From: Enterocloster lavalensis
GTDB lineage: Bacteria > Bacillota > Clostridia > Lachnospirales > Lachnospiraceae
Assembly (NCBI RefSeq): GCF_902364025.1
Contig: NZ_CABJCG010000001.1
Location: forward strand, 1-64,000
DNA length: 64,000 bases
Direction: 5' to 3'
Both the position numbers and the translations under genes were made by a program. The notes beneath the pieces are model-generated. The model did no database searches. It saw only the letters and a program-made list of their open reading frames with translations, and had not been told where the DNA came from. Shown here piece by piece: positions 35,718-46,699 of the stretch; position 1 is the stretch's first letter; each line of letters starts with the position of its first letter.

Positions 35718-36617
35718 ATGGAGATTCGGAACATTATTACCTTTGTGCGCATAGCGGAGCTGCAAAATTTTTCCAAAGCTGCCAGACAGCTGGGTTATTC
35801 CCAGTCGGCGGTGACGATGCAGATCAAACAGCTGGAGGAGGAGCTGCACGCCCAGCTGTTCGACCGCATCGGCAAGCACATCCGGCTGACCCAGGCGGGG
35901 CAGAGGCTGCTTCCCCACGCGCTGGAGATTCTGGACGGAGTGCGCAGGGCCCAGGGCATCACCCGGGAGCCGGAGGAGGTTTCGGGCAGGCTGCGCATCG
36001 GAACGGCCGAGTCCCTTCTGATCAACGTGCTTCCGCCCATTATCATAGAATTCAGCCGCCTCCACCCCCGCGTGGAGATCAGCACCCAGACCGCTTCGGT
36101 GGCGGATCTGTTCGCCATGGTACAGCGCAACGAAATCGACCTGCTGTACTTTTTGGACCGGAAGACCAATTTTCCCGAGTGGATCAAGGTGGCGGAGCGC
36201 CCGGAGCCGGCCGTCTTTGTGGCCTCCGCACAGTCCCGCCTGGCCGGACAGCCGCAGATTTCCCTGGAACAGCTGTTGGAGGAGCCGTTTCTGCTCACGG
36301 AGAAGGGCATCAGCTACCGCTACGCCATGGAACAGGTTCTGGCCGAGCGCGGCATGGAGCTCCACCCCTTTCTGGAGACGGGAAATACGGACATCATCAC
36401 CAAGATGCTGCTGGAGAACCGGGGCATCTCGTTTCTGCCGGAATTTGTGGTCCGGGATTACATACAGGACGGGCGGCTGGCAGTGCTGGACACGGTGTGC
36501 CCTGAGATCTGCATGTGGAGCCAGCTGGTCTACCACAAAAACAAATATCTGACGCCTCAGATGGAACGCTTTGCGGAGCTGATGGTCCGCCAGATCGGGT
36601 CCGGGCCGCTGACATAA
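35718..36617 (+). CDS. LysR family transcriptional regulator
   Basis: A 299-residue LTTR. Residues 1-60 are the winged helix: IRNIITFVRIAELQNFSKAAR, QLGYSQSAVTMQIKQLEEELH, QLFDRIGKHIRLTQAGQRLL. Residues 90-295 are the periplasmic-binding-like co-inducer domain (GRLRIGTAESLLINVLPPII). ATG 35718 gives the classical MEIRN start, after AGGTGGA. The co-inducer is unknown; as divergent neighbour of the PLP decarboxylase it probably senses the amino acid or its amine. Confidence 0.93.
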   Translation: MEIRNIITFVRIAELQNFSKAARQLGYSQSAVTMQIKQLEEELHAQLFDRIGKHIRLTQAGQRLLPHALEILDGVRRAQGITREPEEVSGRLRIGTAESLLINVLPPIIIEFSRLHPRVEISTQTASVADLFAMVQRNEIDLLYFLDRKTNFPEWIKVAERPEPAVFVASAQSRLAGQPQISLEQLLEEPFLLTEKGISYRYAMEQVLAERGMELHPFLETGNTDIITKMLLENRGISFLPEFVVRDYIQDGRLAVLDTVCPEICMWSQLVYHKNKYLTPQMERFAELMVRQIGSGPLT

Positions 36618-36641
36618 CCTGCGGATGCTTGTCTCAAATGA

Positions 36642-36670
36642 TTGCTCTTTTCCGGTTCTTTTGCTATACT
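36642..36670 (+). promoter_or_regulatory. Sigma-A promoter of the DUF1877 gene
   Basis: TTGCTC (36642-36647) and TATACT (36665-36670) with a 17-base spacer, about 118 bases before the start codon. The intervening leader shows no structure that I recognise. Confidence 0.55.
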
Positions 36671-36788
36671 GTATTAAATTGGCATATGAATAAGCTTACA
36701 TGAAAGACCGGATGGGAATGACATTGCGGCATTGCACAGAACCATTTGCCGCAGGCTTCAAGGAAAAGAGAATGAGGAGAAGATAGCA

Positions 36789-37328
36789 ATGAGGGATTTG
36801 GCTGTTTTATTTGCCCTGAGCAAAGAGGAAGCGGAGAGCTTCAAAACGGTCCCGCGCGCAGTGCGCTCGGATTACATGCACGACAACATCGAAGATATTT
36901 TTTTTGACGAGCACCTGGAATACACCCAGGAATTGGAAACGTCCTGGGATGCCATGCACCGCATGCTCACAGACGGAAGTTTAGACATTCAGAACCAGTG
37001 TCCGCCGCTGTGCAACGTGATTATGGGGGGAGAAATTCTGTACGGTCTTAAAATGAAGGACAACAAACCCATACGTCCTGAGGAGGAGAGCGATCAGCTC
37101 ATCATCCTGAAAACCCCGGAACAGGTGCAGGAGATAGCGGCAGCGCTTCCGAAACGCACCAAGGAGGCGTGCCGGAAGTGTTATGACCGGATCGACAGCC
37201 GGAATTATGGAAATGAGAAAAATGATGAGGATTTTGAATACACGTGGCAGTGGCTCCAGCGCAGCCTGGTTTTTTGGACCAGGGCTGCGAAGGAAAAGCG
37301 TTACGTGCTTTTTGCGGCCGATCAGTGA
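36789..37328 (+). CDS. DUF1877 (YfbM-like) protein
   Basis: A 179-residue cytoplasmic protein resembling DUF1877/YfbM. The family signature is seen in ELETSWDAMHRMLTDG (the LxKSWxxIHxLLTG motif), NVIMGGEILYG, and KTPEQVQEIAAALPK with a following RKCYDRID, then a C-terminal YVLFAADQ strand. Function is unknown. ATG 36789 is chosen over 36732 because GAGGAGAAG lies upstream. It stands alone between the LysR gene and the convergent FAD-Rieske gene. Confidence 0.75.
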   Translation: MRDLAVLFALSKEEAESFKTVPRAVRSDYMHDNIEDIFFDEHLEYTQELETSWDAMHRMLTDGSLDIQNQCPPLCNVIMGGEILYGLKMKDNKPIRPEEESDQLIILKTPEQVQEIAAALPKRTKEACRKCYDRIDSRNYGNEKNDEDFEYTWQWLQRSLVFWTRAAKEKRYVLFAADQ

Positions 37329-37351
37329 GCTGCCCTTAAAAAGGGGCGGCG

Positions 37352-37440
37352 GACCGGCTCTATTCCGTTGTCTGAACGCCGCAGGCGCAGCCGCAGTCCG
37401 GCTTTATTCCGGCGTCTGTCCGCCGCAGCCGCAGCCCGTC
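37352..37440 (-). repeat. Tandem duplication of the 3' end of the FAD-Rieske gene
   Basis: About 43 bp holding the last codons and stop of the minus-strand oxidoreductase ([14 protein letters not shown]) are repeated imperfectly right after the stop; the copy would read GCACGVQTTE-stop. The second copy is non-coding as things stand. It looks like slippage in a GC-rich tail. Confidence 0.7.
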
Positions 37441-38878
37441 TGGGCGGGATTGTCTATCAGGTTCCCGTCGCAGTCGAACCGGGAGCCGTGGCAGGGACAG
37501 TCCCAGGTCTTATCAGCCCCGTTCCACTCCAGCTGGCAGCCCAGATGAGGGCAGCGCGCGGATATCCGGTGGAGCCGGCCTGCTTCATCCCGATAGCAGG
37601 CGTAACGCTTAAAGCCGATCCGCACAATCCCGCCGTGCCCCTTTGGAAGCGGCCGGGACCGAAGGGGGAGGTGAAACGCACCTTTTGCCAGGCCCGCCGT
37701 GCTTTCCAACAGATCGGCGGCCAGGCTTTTGGCGGAAGCCCTGAGCAGAAAGCGCTGGGGGCGGAACAGTTCTTCGTATGGGTTTGGAAGGCCGCAGATC
37801 CGGTCCCTTATGATCATGGCCGACAGCATGGATGAGGTCATGCCCCATTTCTTGAACCCGGTGGCAACGTGCCAGTAAGGACGGAATACGCAGTAGCTGC
37901 CGATGAACGGGATACCGTCATGGCTCATGCAGTCCTGGGCGGACCAGCGGGCCGTGATGTTGCAGCCGGGATAGAGCTGTTTTGCAGCCCGCGCCAGGCG
38001 TTCGTACTCGCCTCCGGCGCGGTTTTTTCCGGTCCGGTGGGAACCGCCTCCCAGCAGAAGCGTTTCCTCGTTCCACCTCAGCGACAGACCGTTCTTGTCC
38101 ACGCTGTAGTACATGCCGTCCAGGGGAGCGGTGCCGGATAGCCCCAGGCAGTAGCTTCTGTCCTGGTGAAGCCGCGTAAAGAAAAATCCCGGAACGTTGA
38201 CAAAGGGGTAATGGGTGGCAAAAACAATATGCCGGGCGGTCACGGTGCCACGGTTCGTGTACACAGTGTGTCCTTTCACCCGGATCACCCGCGTTTTCTC
38301 ATAGACTGTCACCTGATCCGACAGAGCCTTTATGAATTCCAGGGGATGGAACTGGGCCTGGTTTTCAAACCGAACCGCGCCCACGGTCTCAAATGGGAGT
38401 CCGGTCTGCCCGGTGAAGCAGGCCCGGATGCCCAGAGCGGATGCAGCGCGGGCCTCCCGTTCCAGGTCCGCCTGCCTGGCCGGATCCCTGGAGTAGAGAT
38501 AGGACGGCAGCCGCTTAAAATGGCAGTGGATCTGCTCCTCGCGGATGAGCGTTTCAAATTCTTCCACCGCGGATTCACTGGCGGAGGCGTACAGGCGGGC
38601 CCGGTCTTTTCCGGCGGTCCGAATCAGTTTCTGGTAGAACAGCCCGTGCTGGCTGGTGATCTTGGCCGTGGTGTTTTTGGTCTGGCCTCCGGCAATCCGG
38701 TCCGCCTCCAGCACGATCACGGAGATTCCCCGGCGGCTCAAAAGAAAGGCGGTGAGTATCCCCGCCATACCCGCCCCGATGACGGCGGCATCCGCTGTCA
38801 CATCGCCGGGCAGAGGCCGGCGCGGGGGAATCTCCGTGGTTCTGCTCCAGATGGATTCCCCGTTCAGGTCTTGATTGT

Positions 38879-38882
<4 letters not shown>
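37404..38882 (-). CDS. FAD-dependent oxidoreductase with C-terminal Rieske [2Fe-2S] domain
   Basis: A 492-residue protein of the DAO/GlpO-like FAD family fused to a Rieske domain. The FAD loop is [21 protein letters not shown] (residues about 30-50), followed by [30 protein letters not shown] is the C-terminal FAD contact. The Rieske cluster uses [11 protein letters not shown] and [10 protein letters not shown] (about residues 432-460), both Cys-His pairs present. A GCGCGG tail ends it. Such proteins are of unknown substrate. ATG 38882 overlaps the DUF255 stop (ATGA) and has AAAGGAG, so the long upstream extension to 39056 is rejected. Translational coupling suggests a shared redox role. Confidence 0.88.
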
Positions 38883-40921
<2,039 letters not shown>

Positions 40922-41048
40922 GACGTCTCCTTTCTTGCGGGCAGGTCGGTGGATTGAAAGGCTGAAACAGGACTGCCGTTTGGGAATAGTCTCTGTAGAA
41001 ACGGAATGAATATGCATGGTTCCCCCATCTGATCCCGGAAAAGAAATG

Positions 41049-41077
41049 TTGTAAAAGGGAGAATTATAGGATAAGAT
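41049..41077 (+). promoter_or_regulatory. Sigma-A promoter of the GNAT gene
   Basis: TTGTAA (41049-41054) and TAAGAT (41072-41077) with a 17-base spacer, 32 bases before ATG 41110. The opposite strand of the same stretch holds a TATAAT that could serve the DUF255 gene. Confidence 0.5.
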
Positions 41078-41109
41078 AGAATCAAAATGTTACGCGATGA
41101 GGAAAAGAA

Positions 41110-41562
41110 ATGGATCAGATCATTTTGAGGAGAGCCGCGGCCCCTGACATGGAAGCAATCCTGAAGCTTCAGGTCGCGGTATTTGAAGGGGAACAGGGAA
41201 TTCCGGGGGAGCTTATCTGCTCTCCGGGCGATCAGTTTCTGCAATGGTGGTGCGCTTTGGAGGGGGACTCGGTTGTGGGCGCGGTCGCCGCCTGGAAGGA
41301 AGGGGAACAGGTTCACTGGGGACGGTTTGCGGTTCATAACATGCACAGGGGCCGGGGGATCGGCACAAAACTGGCGGTATTTTCCCTGGAAGACCTGTTT
41401 TCGCGGGGATTTGAGGAGATTTACATGGAAGCCAGGGAGGCCACGGTTGCAATCATCTGCCGCCTTGGCGGGCGGGTCGTGGGCAAGCCGGCGGCGTTTT
41501 ATAAGGGAACCGTGACGCCGGTGCGTTTACACCGGGATGATTATTGCTGTTTTCCGGGATAA
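41110..41562 (+). CDS. GNAT family N-acetyltransferase
   Basis: A 150-residue GNAT enzyme resembling the ElaA-like or Gcn5 groups. Central strand and loop: WGRFAVHNMHRGRGIGTKLAVF, with R-G-R-G-I-G as the acetyl-CoA pyrophosphate loop. FEEIYMEAREATVAIICRLGG is motif B. The acceptor is unknown. ATG 41110 has GAGGAAAAG upstream. The EAL gene starts 40 bases after its stop and may be co-transcribed. Confidence 0.85.
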   Translation: MDQIILRRAAAPDMEAILKLQVAVFEGEQGIPGELICSPGDQFLQWWCALEGDSVVGAVAAWKEGEQVHWGRFAVHNMHRGRGIGTKLAVFSLEDLFSRGFEEIYMEAREATVAIICRLGGRVVGKPAAFYKGTVTPVRLHRDDYCCFPG

Positions 41563-41601
41563 GCAGTGACCGGGCGGTTGGACCGCACAGGAGGGAAGAA
41601 C

Positions 41602-43863
41602 ATGGACAGAGAGGACATCAAAAAGCAGATTACCATAGCGGTGGTTCTGGTATTTATCGTCAGTGTGATCCTGATTCTGACCGGCAGTGCCATCAATTTG
41701 AGCATAAGGGGCACCCAGGAGAGGGAAGCCCAAAAGTATATGAAGGAGATCGTGTCCCAGTATAAGAACATCATCGCGGCGCAGACCGAGGGGGATCTGC
41801 AGGCCCTGGAAGCGGCAGCCGCCTTTGTGGGGGATGGGGGCGCTGTGGATGGAAAGACCGCGCTCCCGTATCTGAAGGATTACCTGGACGCAGTGAACGG
41901 CTCCGATGATTTTATCCGCATGGGGATCGTCACACCCGACTGCCTGGGATATTATATCGACGCAGACGGCGGGGAGCATGATGGGATCGACGTGGGGGAC
42001 GAGGAATTTGTGAGAAGCGCACTCTCGGGCAGGCGCGTGATTTCCGATCTCACCGAGGACCGGATGGCGGAGGGGTCCGTGATCGTTTACGGGGTTCCGA
42101 TTGCGCACGGCGGGAAGGTCATCGGAGCGGTCACGGCGACCCGCACTACCTCCAATCTGGCGGATATCATCGGCCGGGAGATTTTCGGAGGAGCCGCCTA
42201 CCTCCATATCGTGGACAAGGAGGGGAATTTCATCCTGCGCTCCAGCCACGCGGTGATTCAAAAGCCGATGGGCAATCTGTTTGACGATGGGGACGTGACG
42301 GAAGAGACGCGGCAGTCCATACTGGCCGACATCAAAAACGGCGGGGATTCCTTCGCCTCCTTCCGCTATCAGGGGGAGGCCTACTGGGTGACCTTTATCC
42401 CGTTGGATCTCAACGATTGGCAGATTTTCTGCCTGGTGCCCCAGACGTTTCTCAACCACAACATCAACGCCATTTTTTGGGTGTTTCTGTGCGTTATGAT
42501 TTGCATCATCCTGCTGTTTCTGATTCTGTTCCTGTACATATACAGCCTGCTGAAAAAAGAGCACGTTACGCTTCAGGTATTGGCGTACAAGGATGTGCTG
42601 ACGGGGGCGGACAACCGGAACCGCTTTGTCACGGAGCTGCCCGCGCTGCTACAGGCGCCGGTGGATTACGCCCTTGTGCTGATGAACGTGAGCGGGTTTA
42701 AATTTGTGAATGAGTTTTTCGGATTTGAGCGGGGAAATGAGCTTTTGATCCATATCGCAGGTGTGCTCAACGGGAATATCGGAGAGGGGGAGCGTTTTTA
42801 CCGGGATAATGCCGACCGGTTCGGCATGCTGATTCACTTTGACGGCAGGGAAGCGCTGACCGGCAGGATCCGCAAGATCCATCAGGAAATCAACCGCTAT
42901 GCCGCCGCGCCCAACCAGGAGTACCGGATCAACTGTAACTTTGGGATTCATATCATGCGGGCGGAAGAGCGAACGCGCCAATGTCCATCCCCGGACGTGG
43001 CCATCAACGGCGCGCTGCTGGCGCTTAACAGCGTCAACGGCAACACGTCCAACCCGATCGCATTTTACGACGAGGCGATCCATGAAAAAGCGCGCAAAAA
43101 GGTGGAGATCGCCAGTCAGATGCACGCGGCGCTGGCAAACCGGGAATTTCACATGTATCTTCAGCCCAAATACTATTTAAACGACAAGACGCTTCACAGC
43201 GCGGAGGCCCTGGTCCGCTGGTACGGGGCCGACGGCACGATTCACTACCCCGATGAGTTTATACCGGTGTTTGAGGAAAATGGATTCATCACGGAACTGG
43301 ATATGTATATGCTGGAGGAGGCGTGCAAAAAGGTTGCGGACTGGACCCGGAAGGGGTTTGAGGTGAGGCCGGTCTCCGTCAACCAGTCCAGAATCTTTTT
43401 TTACGATGAAACGTATCTGGATAAATTTCGCCAGATTGTGGACCGGTACAGGATCGACCCGTCCATGATTATCCTGGAAGTGACGGAGAGCGTGGCCATG
43501 AGCAATCTGACCCAGGTGAAGATGGTCATTGATAAGCTTCACGCCATGGGATTTTCCATCTCCATGGACGATTTCGGAAGCGGTTACTCCTCCCTGAACA
43601 CGTTAAAGGATCTGGATATCGCGGAGCTGAAGCTGGATAAGGAGTTCCTGTCCGAACAGTCCACGTCCCGCAGAGGCCGGATGATCATTGAGAGCGTGAT
43701 CCACCTTGCCAGGGCGCTCTCCATCACAACGGTGGCCGAGGGGATCGAGGACCAGGCCCAGCTTGAATTTCTGGAATCCATTCACTGCGACATCGGGCAG
43801 GGTTACTATTTTGCAAAGCCTATGCCGGTGGAGGAATTTGAGCGGACGGTTCTCCACGTTTAA
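41602..43863 (+). CDS. Membrane-bound EAL c-di-GMP phosphodiesterase with degenerate GGDEF
   Basis: A 753-residue signalling protein. Two membrane segments (about 10-30 and 288-318) bracket an extracytoplasmic Cache-like sensor (HIVDKEGNFILRSSH, SFRYQGEAYWVTFIPL). The GGDEF domain (about 330-480) has NADRF at 403-407 instead of GGDEF, so cyclase activity is not expected. The EAL domain is intact: E535-A-L-V-R-W, E624-region LEVTES, D656-D657 (DDFGSGYSSL), K677 (KLDKEFL), E713 (EGIED) and Q733. It should hydrolyse c-di-GMP, lowering it in response to an outside ligand. ATG 41602 is supported by AGGAGGG. No cyclase partner is in the window. Confidence 0.92.
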   Translation: MDREDIKKQITIAVVLVFIVSVILILTGSAINLSIRGTQEREAQKYMKEIVSQYKNIIAAQTEGDLQALEAAAAFVGDGGAVDGKTALPYLKDYLDAVNGSDDFIRMGIVTPDCLGYYIDADGGEHDGIDVGDEEFVRSALSGRRVISDLTEDRMAEGSVIVYGVPIAHGGKVIGAVTATRTTSNLADIIGREIFGGAAYLHIVDKEGNFILRSSHAVIQKPMGNLFDDGDVTEETRQSILADIKNGGDSFASFRYQGEAYWVTFIPLDLNDWQIFCLVPQTFLNHNINAIFWVFLCVMICIILLFLILFLYIYSLLKKEHVTLQVLAYKDVLTGADNRNRFVTELPALLQAPVDYALVLMNVSGFKFVNEFFGFERGNELLIHIAGVLNGNIGEGERFYRDNADRFGMLIHFDGREALTGRIRKIHQEINRYAAAPNQEYRINCNFGIHIMRAEERTRQCPSPDVAINGALLALNSVNGNTSNPIAFYDEAIHEKARKKVEIASQMHAALANREFHMYLQPKYYLNDKTLHSAEALVRWYGADGTIHYPDEFIPVFEENGFITELDMYMLEEACKKVADWTRKGFEVRPVSVNQSRIFFYDETYLDKFRQIVDRYRIDPSMIILEVTESVAMSNLTQVKMVIDKLHAMGFSISMDDFGSGYSSLNTLKDLDIAELKLDKEFLSEQSTSRRGRMIIESVIHLARALSITTVAEGIEDQAQLEFLESIHCDIGQGYYFAKPMPVEEFERTVLHV

Positions 43864-43872
43864 ATGGCGGCA

Positions 43873-44724
43873 TCAGTGATGCCGCCCGTCGTGGCCGCCG
43901 CCCTCACGGCTGTGGGCCGGTCTGCCGGGGCATTCCGGAGACTGCTCTGAATTGTCCTGGGGGTCGCCCTGGGATTCATCCAAAGCTTCCTCCCGGTCCC
44001 CGGTTTGCTCCTGAACTCCGGCCTGCTCCCGGTGTTGGCAGTGCTCGGTGTGGCCCTTTATTTCCTTCATGGATTTGTCCTTAAACTCATCCAGGGTGGC
44101 CTGGGGGTCCACGGTCAAAAGTTCCTGTATGGCGTAATACTTCCCCAGCGACATCCCATGTTCGTGGGCCTCGTCACACATATGGCTGTCCACGCTGGCA
44201 TATTCCGCCGTTACGCTGCCGTGGCACTGTTTCAGGGCCGTGTCCACGCACGCCTGAAGGTCTGAGAGCATCGCCTGGCCGCCGTCCTCCGCCTCCAGGG
44301 TGATGGAGACAAGGGAATCCTTCTTAAAATACTTCTGCATCTCATCGCTGCCAAGCAGAAGGGTCAGGGCATCGCCGTATTCCATATGCTTTAACGAGAG
44401 GGACTGCAGGATGGTTTCACCCTCCTGCCCATAGGTGGTCTGGTCCACCACCCTTCCCCAGCGGTTGATATCCAGCTCGATGCTGGGATTCACGTCGATG
44501 CTGATGACAGCCGCTTCCGCGTAGTACAGGCGCAGGCCTCCCAGTCCGCTGGTGGCAAACAGCAGGAGACAGGCCATGGAGACGGCCCATTTCAATTTGT
44601 GCGCTGCGCTCTTGCGGCCACGGCGCATGCGTCCGGCCACATAATCGCAGGTCTGTTTTTTCAGCGCATCGCTGCAGGTCACCGTATCGAACGCGTCACG
44701 TATCATCTGTTTCACCGTCATCAC
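43873..44724 (-). CDS. Anti-sigma factor, RsgI-like, membrane-spanning
   Basis: A 283-residue protein. The cytoplasmic N-terminus (residues 1-43) is short and would bind the sigma factor. One membrane segment is at about 45-68 (WAVSMACLLLFATSGLGGL). Outside, the RsgI-like juxtamembrane fold begins with VISIDVNPSIELDINRWGRVV, which is diagnostic for this class. The tail is Glu/Gln/His-rich, ending in GGGHDGRHH, perhaps metal-binding. Its start overlaps the sigma gene by 29 bases, the typical sigma/anti-sigma coupling. Regulated release after signal binding to the ectodomain, likely by intramembrane proteolysis, is inferred from relatives. Confidence 0.87.
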   Translation of the reverse strand: MMTVKQMIRDAFDTVTCSDALKKQTCDYVAGRMRRGRKSAAHKLKWAVSMACLLLFATSGLGGLRLYYAEAAVISIDVNPSIELDINRWGRVVDQTTYGQEGETILQSLSLKHMEYGDALTLLLGSDEMQKYFKKDSLVSITLEAEDGGQAMLSDLQACVDTALKQCHGSVTAEYASVDSHMCDEAHEHGMSLGKYYAIQELLTVDPQATLDEFKDKSMKEIKGHTEHCQHREQAGVQEQTGDREEALDESQGDPQDNSEQSPECPGRPAHSREGGGHDGRHH

Positions 44725-45190
44725 CTCCCAGCATATTTTTTAATTCCGCCTTAGCCCTCGACAGATGGGTGTATATGGTATTGACCTTTTTGTGCAGAAT
44801 CCCCGCGATTTCCACGGCCGAATACCCCTCATAGTAGTGCAGATATATGATGATTCTGTATTTGTGGGGCAGCCTCAGCACGGCTTCCAGCACATGGGAC
44901 AGGTCGGGATCCCGGCCGTCCGCCATAGCCGCGGCTTCCTCGAGAGAGCAGGTGTGCGTCCTGAAAAAGCTTCGGAGCAGGTCCTTGCAGCGGTTGACGG
45001 TCACCCGGATCAACCATGCTTTTTTGTGCTCCTCCGACTGAAAGGGTTCCGAAAAAAGGGCGTATTTCAAAAATACATCCTGAAATACGTCCTCCGTATC
45101 GCTTTCATTTTTCATGTAGACAAAGCAGATATGCTTGACCATATCCGCATATTGTCCGATTGTCTGCTCTACATCTGATTCCTGCCGCAT
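44696..45190 (-). CDS. ECF-type RNA polymerase sigma factor
   Basis: A 164-residue sigma-70-family factor with only regions 2 and 4. Region 2: FVYMKNESDTEDVFQDVFLKYALF, and AWLIRVTVNRCKDLLRSFFR. Region 4: EAVLRLPHKYRIIIYLHYYEGYSAVEIAGIL and KVNTIYTHLSRAKAELK, the helix-turn-helix for the -35. Start ATG 45190 has GGAGCGG. The anti-sigma gene overlaps its 3' end, and the small secreted His/Cys-rich gene precedes it in the same transcript. Confidence 0.92.
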   Translation of the reverse strand: MRQESDVEQTIGQYADMVKHICFVYMKNESDTEDVFQDVFLKYALFSEPFQSEEHKKAWLIRVTVNRCKDLLRSFFRTHTCSLEEAAAMADGRDPDLSHVLEAVLRLPHKYRIIIYLHYYEGYSAVEIAGILHKKVNTIYTHLSRAKAELKNMLGGDDGETDDT

Positions 45191-45214
45191 AGCCGCTCCA
45201 TGTGTCTGGTTTCG

Positions 45215-45502
45215 TTATCTGTGATGGGAACCGCCGTGCCTTCTGTGGTGTCCGCCGCCGTTGTGACAGCCGTTTCCCGAGGTGGCGTTATGTCCGTGAT
45301 TCCCGTCCGGGCATACCCAGTCCCCCTCATCGGACCAGTGGCCCTCGCAGTCCCCGTGGTCGTGAGTTCTGCAGTATTCGTAATCCGTACAGTCCGCGTA
45401 TCCCCGGGGACAGGTCCATTCGGCGCCAAATGCAAGGCTGCCTCCCGCGGCGGTTAAAAAGATACCTGTGACTGCTGCTGCCATTATAGTTCTGATTTTC
45501 AT
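45215..45502 (-). CDS. Small secreted His/Cys-rich protein, first gene of the sigma operon
   Basis: A 95-residue protein. A Sec signal peptide is at 1-27 (MKIRTIMAAAVTGIFLTAAGG, cleaved near AFGA-EW). The mature part has seven cysteines (C31, C38, C44, C51, C64, C79 and others by eye) and a C-terminus very rich in histidine and glycine (NGGGHHRRHGGSHHR). It is therefore a likely extracellular metal-binding peptide. ATG 45502 is chosen because AAAGGAG is ten bases upstream; a TTG three codons earlier is too close. I do not know a named family. Its co-transcription with the sigma/anti-sigma pair suggests a sensor or effector role in the same response. Confidence 0.65.
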   Translation of the reverse strand: MKIRTIMAAAVTGIFLTAAGGSLAFGAEWTCPRGYADCTDYEYCRTHDHGDCEGHWSDEGDWVCPDGNHGHNATSGNGCHNGGGHHRRHGGSHHR

Positions 45503-45537
45503 GTATTTCAATCTCCTTTTTTGATTCGTTCACTTCT

Positions 45538-45566
45538 AATACGATTGATCATCCGAAATCCTTTCA
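45538..45566 (-). promoter_or_regulatory. Possible ECF sigma promoter, autoregulated
   Basis: On the minus strand TGAAAG (45561-45566) and CGTATT (45538-45543) are 17 bases apart, close to the TGAAAC/CGTATA style used by ECF sigma factors. It lies 35 bases before the small His/Cys gene. The remaining stretch to 45805 holds a small hairpin CCTCA/TGAGG near 45640 and a TATAAT near 45750 that may serve the next operon; nothing else was recognised. Confidence 0.4.
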
Positions 45567-45805
45567 AAAATTTCAAAAATTTTTAAACTTATTGTCAAGA
45601 CAGCTTTTTGTTTTTGCGCCCAAGGGACCGAAAACCTCACACATGAGGGGCCGGGAAGTTGAGAAAATCGGAGAGACTTTGTTCCGAATAAGATAATAAT
45701 ATTGCCGGCCAGTTCCTGATAGGAGAAGCAATATAGTAAAAAACGGACTATAATAAAAACCATCAAAGCTTTGTTAAAAAAGATTCGGAGGGGGGTAACA
45801 AAAGA

Positions 45806-46699
45806 TTGCTGGTTAAGAAATGCGTCGGTTCCGTTGGGGAATTGATCGAGGGACCCATGTGGTACAGAAAACGGAACAGCCTGTTTTTTACGGATATCGT
45901 ATCCGGTACTATTTTTGAGTATATTCCGAAAAAGGAAAAATTGCAGTCCTGGAAGCTTGGCGCCTACGCCGGCTGCGTCATACCCGGCTGCCATCCGGGG
46001 GAAATTATAGCAGCGGTTGACAGTTGCCTGAAAATGCTTGTTCCTGAAACCGGAACCATAAAAACCTTGTGTCCATTCCCTATGACGGATGGCATCCGGT
46101 TCAATGACGGGAAATGCGGACCGGGCGGGCACCTGTGGGTTGGGACGATGGAAATGGACGGGATGTGGGAAAACGCCCATGTGCAGGAGGATATCCGGCC
46201 ACAGGGCGGCCTATACCGGGTAAGTCCGGACGGAGAGACGGACTGTGTGGAGCCGTTCCTCGCCATACCGAACGGTATGGCCTGGGATTTGGATAAGGGG
46301 ATATTTTATCATGTGAGGACAGAGGAACAGTCTGTCTATGCTTACAGCTATAACAAGGACCGCCACCAGATACGGCGCCCTGTGAAAGCCCTGGATTTAT
46401 CACAGGAGCAGGGCGTGCCGGACGGCATGACCATGGACCGGGACGGAAACCTGTGGATTGCAATGTGGGGAGGATACAAGGTCATCTGTATCAATCCTGT
46501 ATCTGGCGCAAAGATGGGCGAGGTGGTCCTGCCGGATGCCAATGTTTCATGCTGTACCTTTGGAGGGGAGCAGCTGGACCGGCTCTACATTACGTCAGCC
46601 CGGGACGCACAGGGAGGCGGCAATGTCTTTGAGGCGGAGACCGGGGCGGCAGGGACAGAGCCTTATGAATTTTGTTGGAATGGAGAGAAAATTATATGA
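45806..46699 (+). CDS. SMP-30/gluconolactonase-like protein
   Basis: A 297-residue six-bladed beta-propeller of the SMP-30/gluconolactonase/LRE family, Ca2+-dependent lactonases that open sugar-acid lactones. Metal and catalytic residues are in ELIEGPMWYRKRNSLFFTDI (Glu), DGIRFNDGKCGPGGHLWVGTM (Asn), AIPNGMAWDLDKGIFYHV (Asn) and GVPDGMTMDRDGNLWIAMWGG (Asp). The TTG start at 45806 follows GGAGGGGGG. Its stop overlaps the SDR start (ATGA). It is first in the sugar-acid-type operon. Confidence 0.88.
   Translation: MLVKKCVGSVGELIEGPMWYRKRNSLFFTDIVSGTIFEYIPKKEKLQSWKLGAYAGCVIPGCHPGEIIAAVDSCLKMLVPETGTIKTLCPFPMTDGIRFNDGKCGPGGHLWVGTMEMDGMWENAHVQEDIRPQGGLYRVSPDGETDCVEPFLAIPNGMAWDLDKGIFYHVRTEEQSVYAYSYNKDRHQIRRPVKALDLSQEQGVPDGMTMDRDGNLWIAMWGGYKVICINPVSGAKMGEVVLPDANVSCCTFGGEQLDRLYITSARDAQGGGNVFEAETGAAGTEPYEFCWNGEKII

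Noticed and set aside
35063..36505. 480-codon plus-strand frame across the decarboxylase and LysR genes
   Set aside because: It overlaps two well-supported genes, starts on the opposite strand of one, has low-complexity Gly/Pro/Ala content in its second half and no ribosome site.
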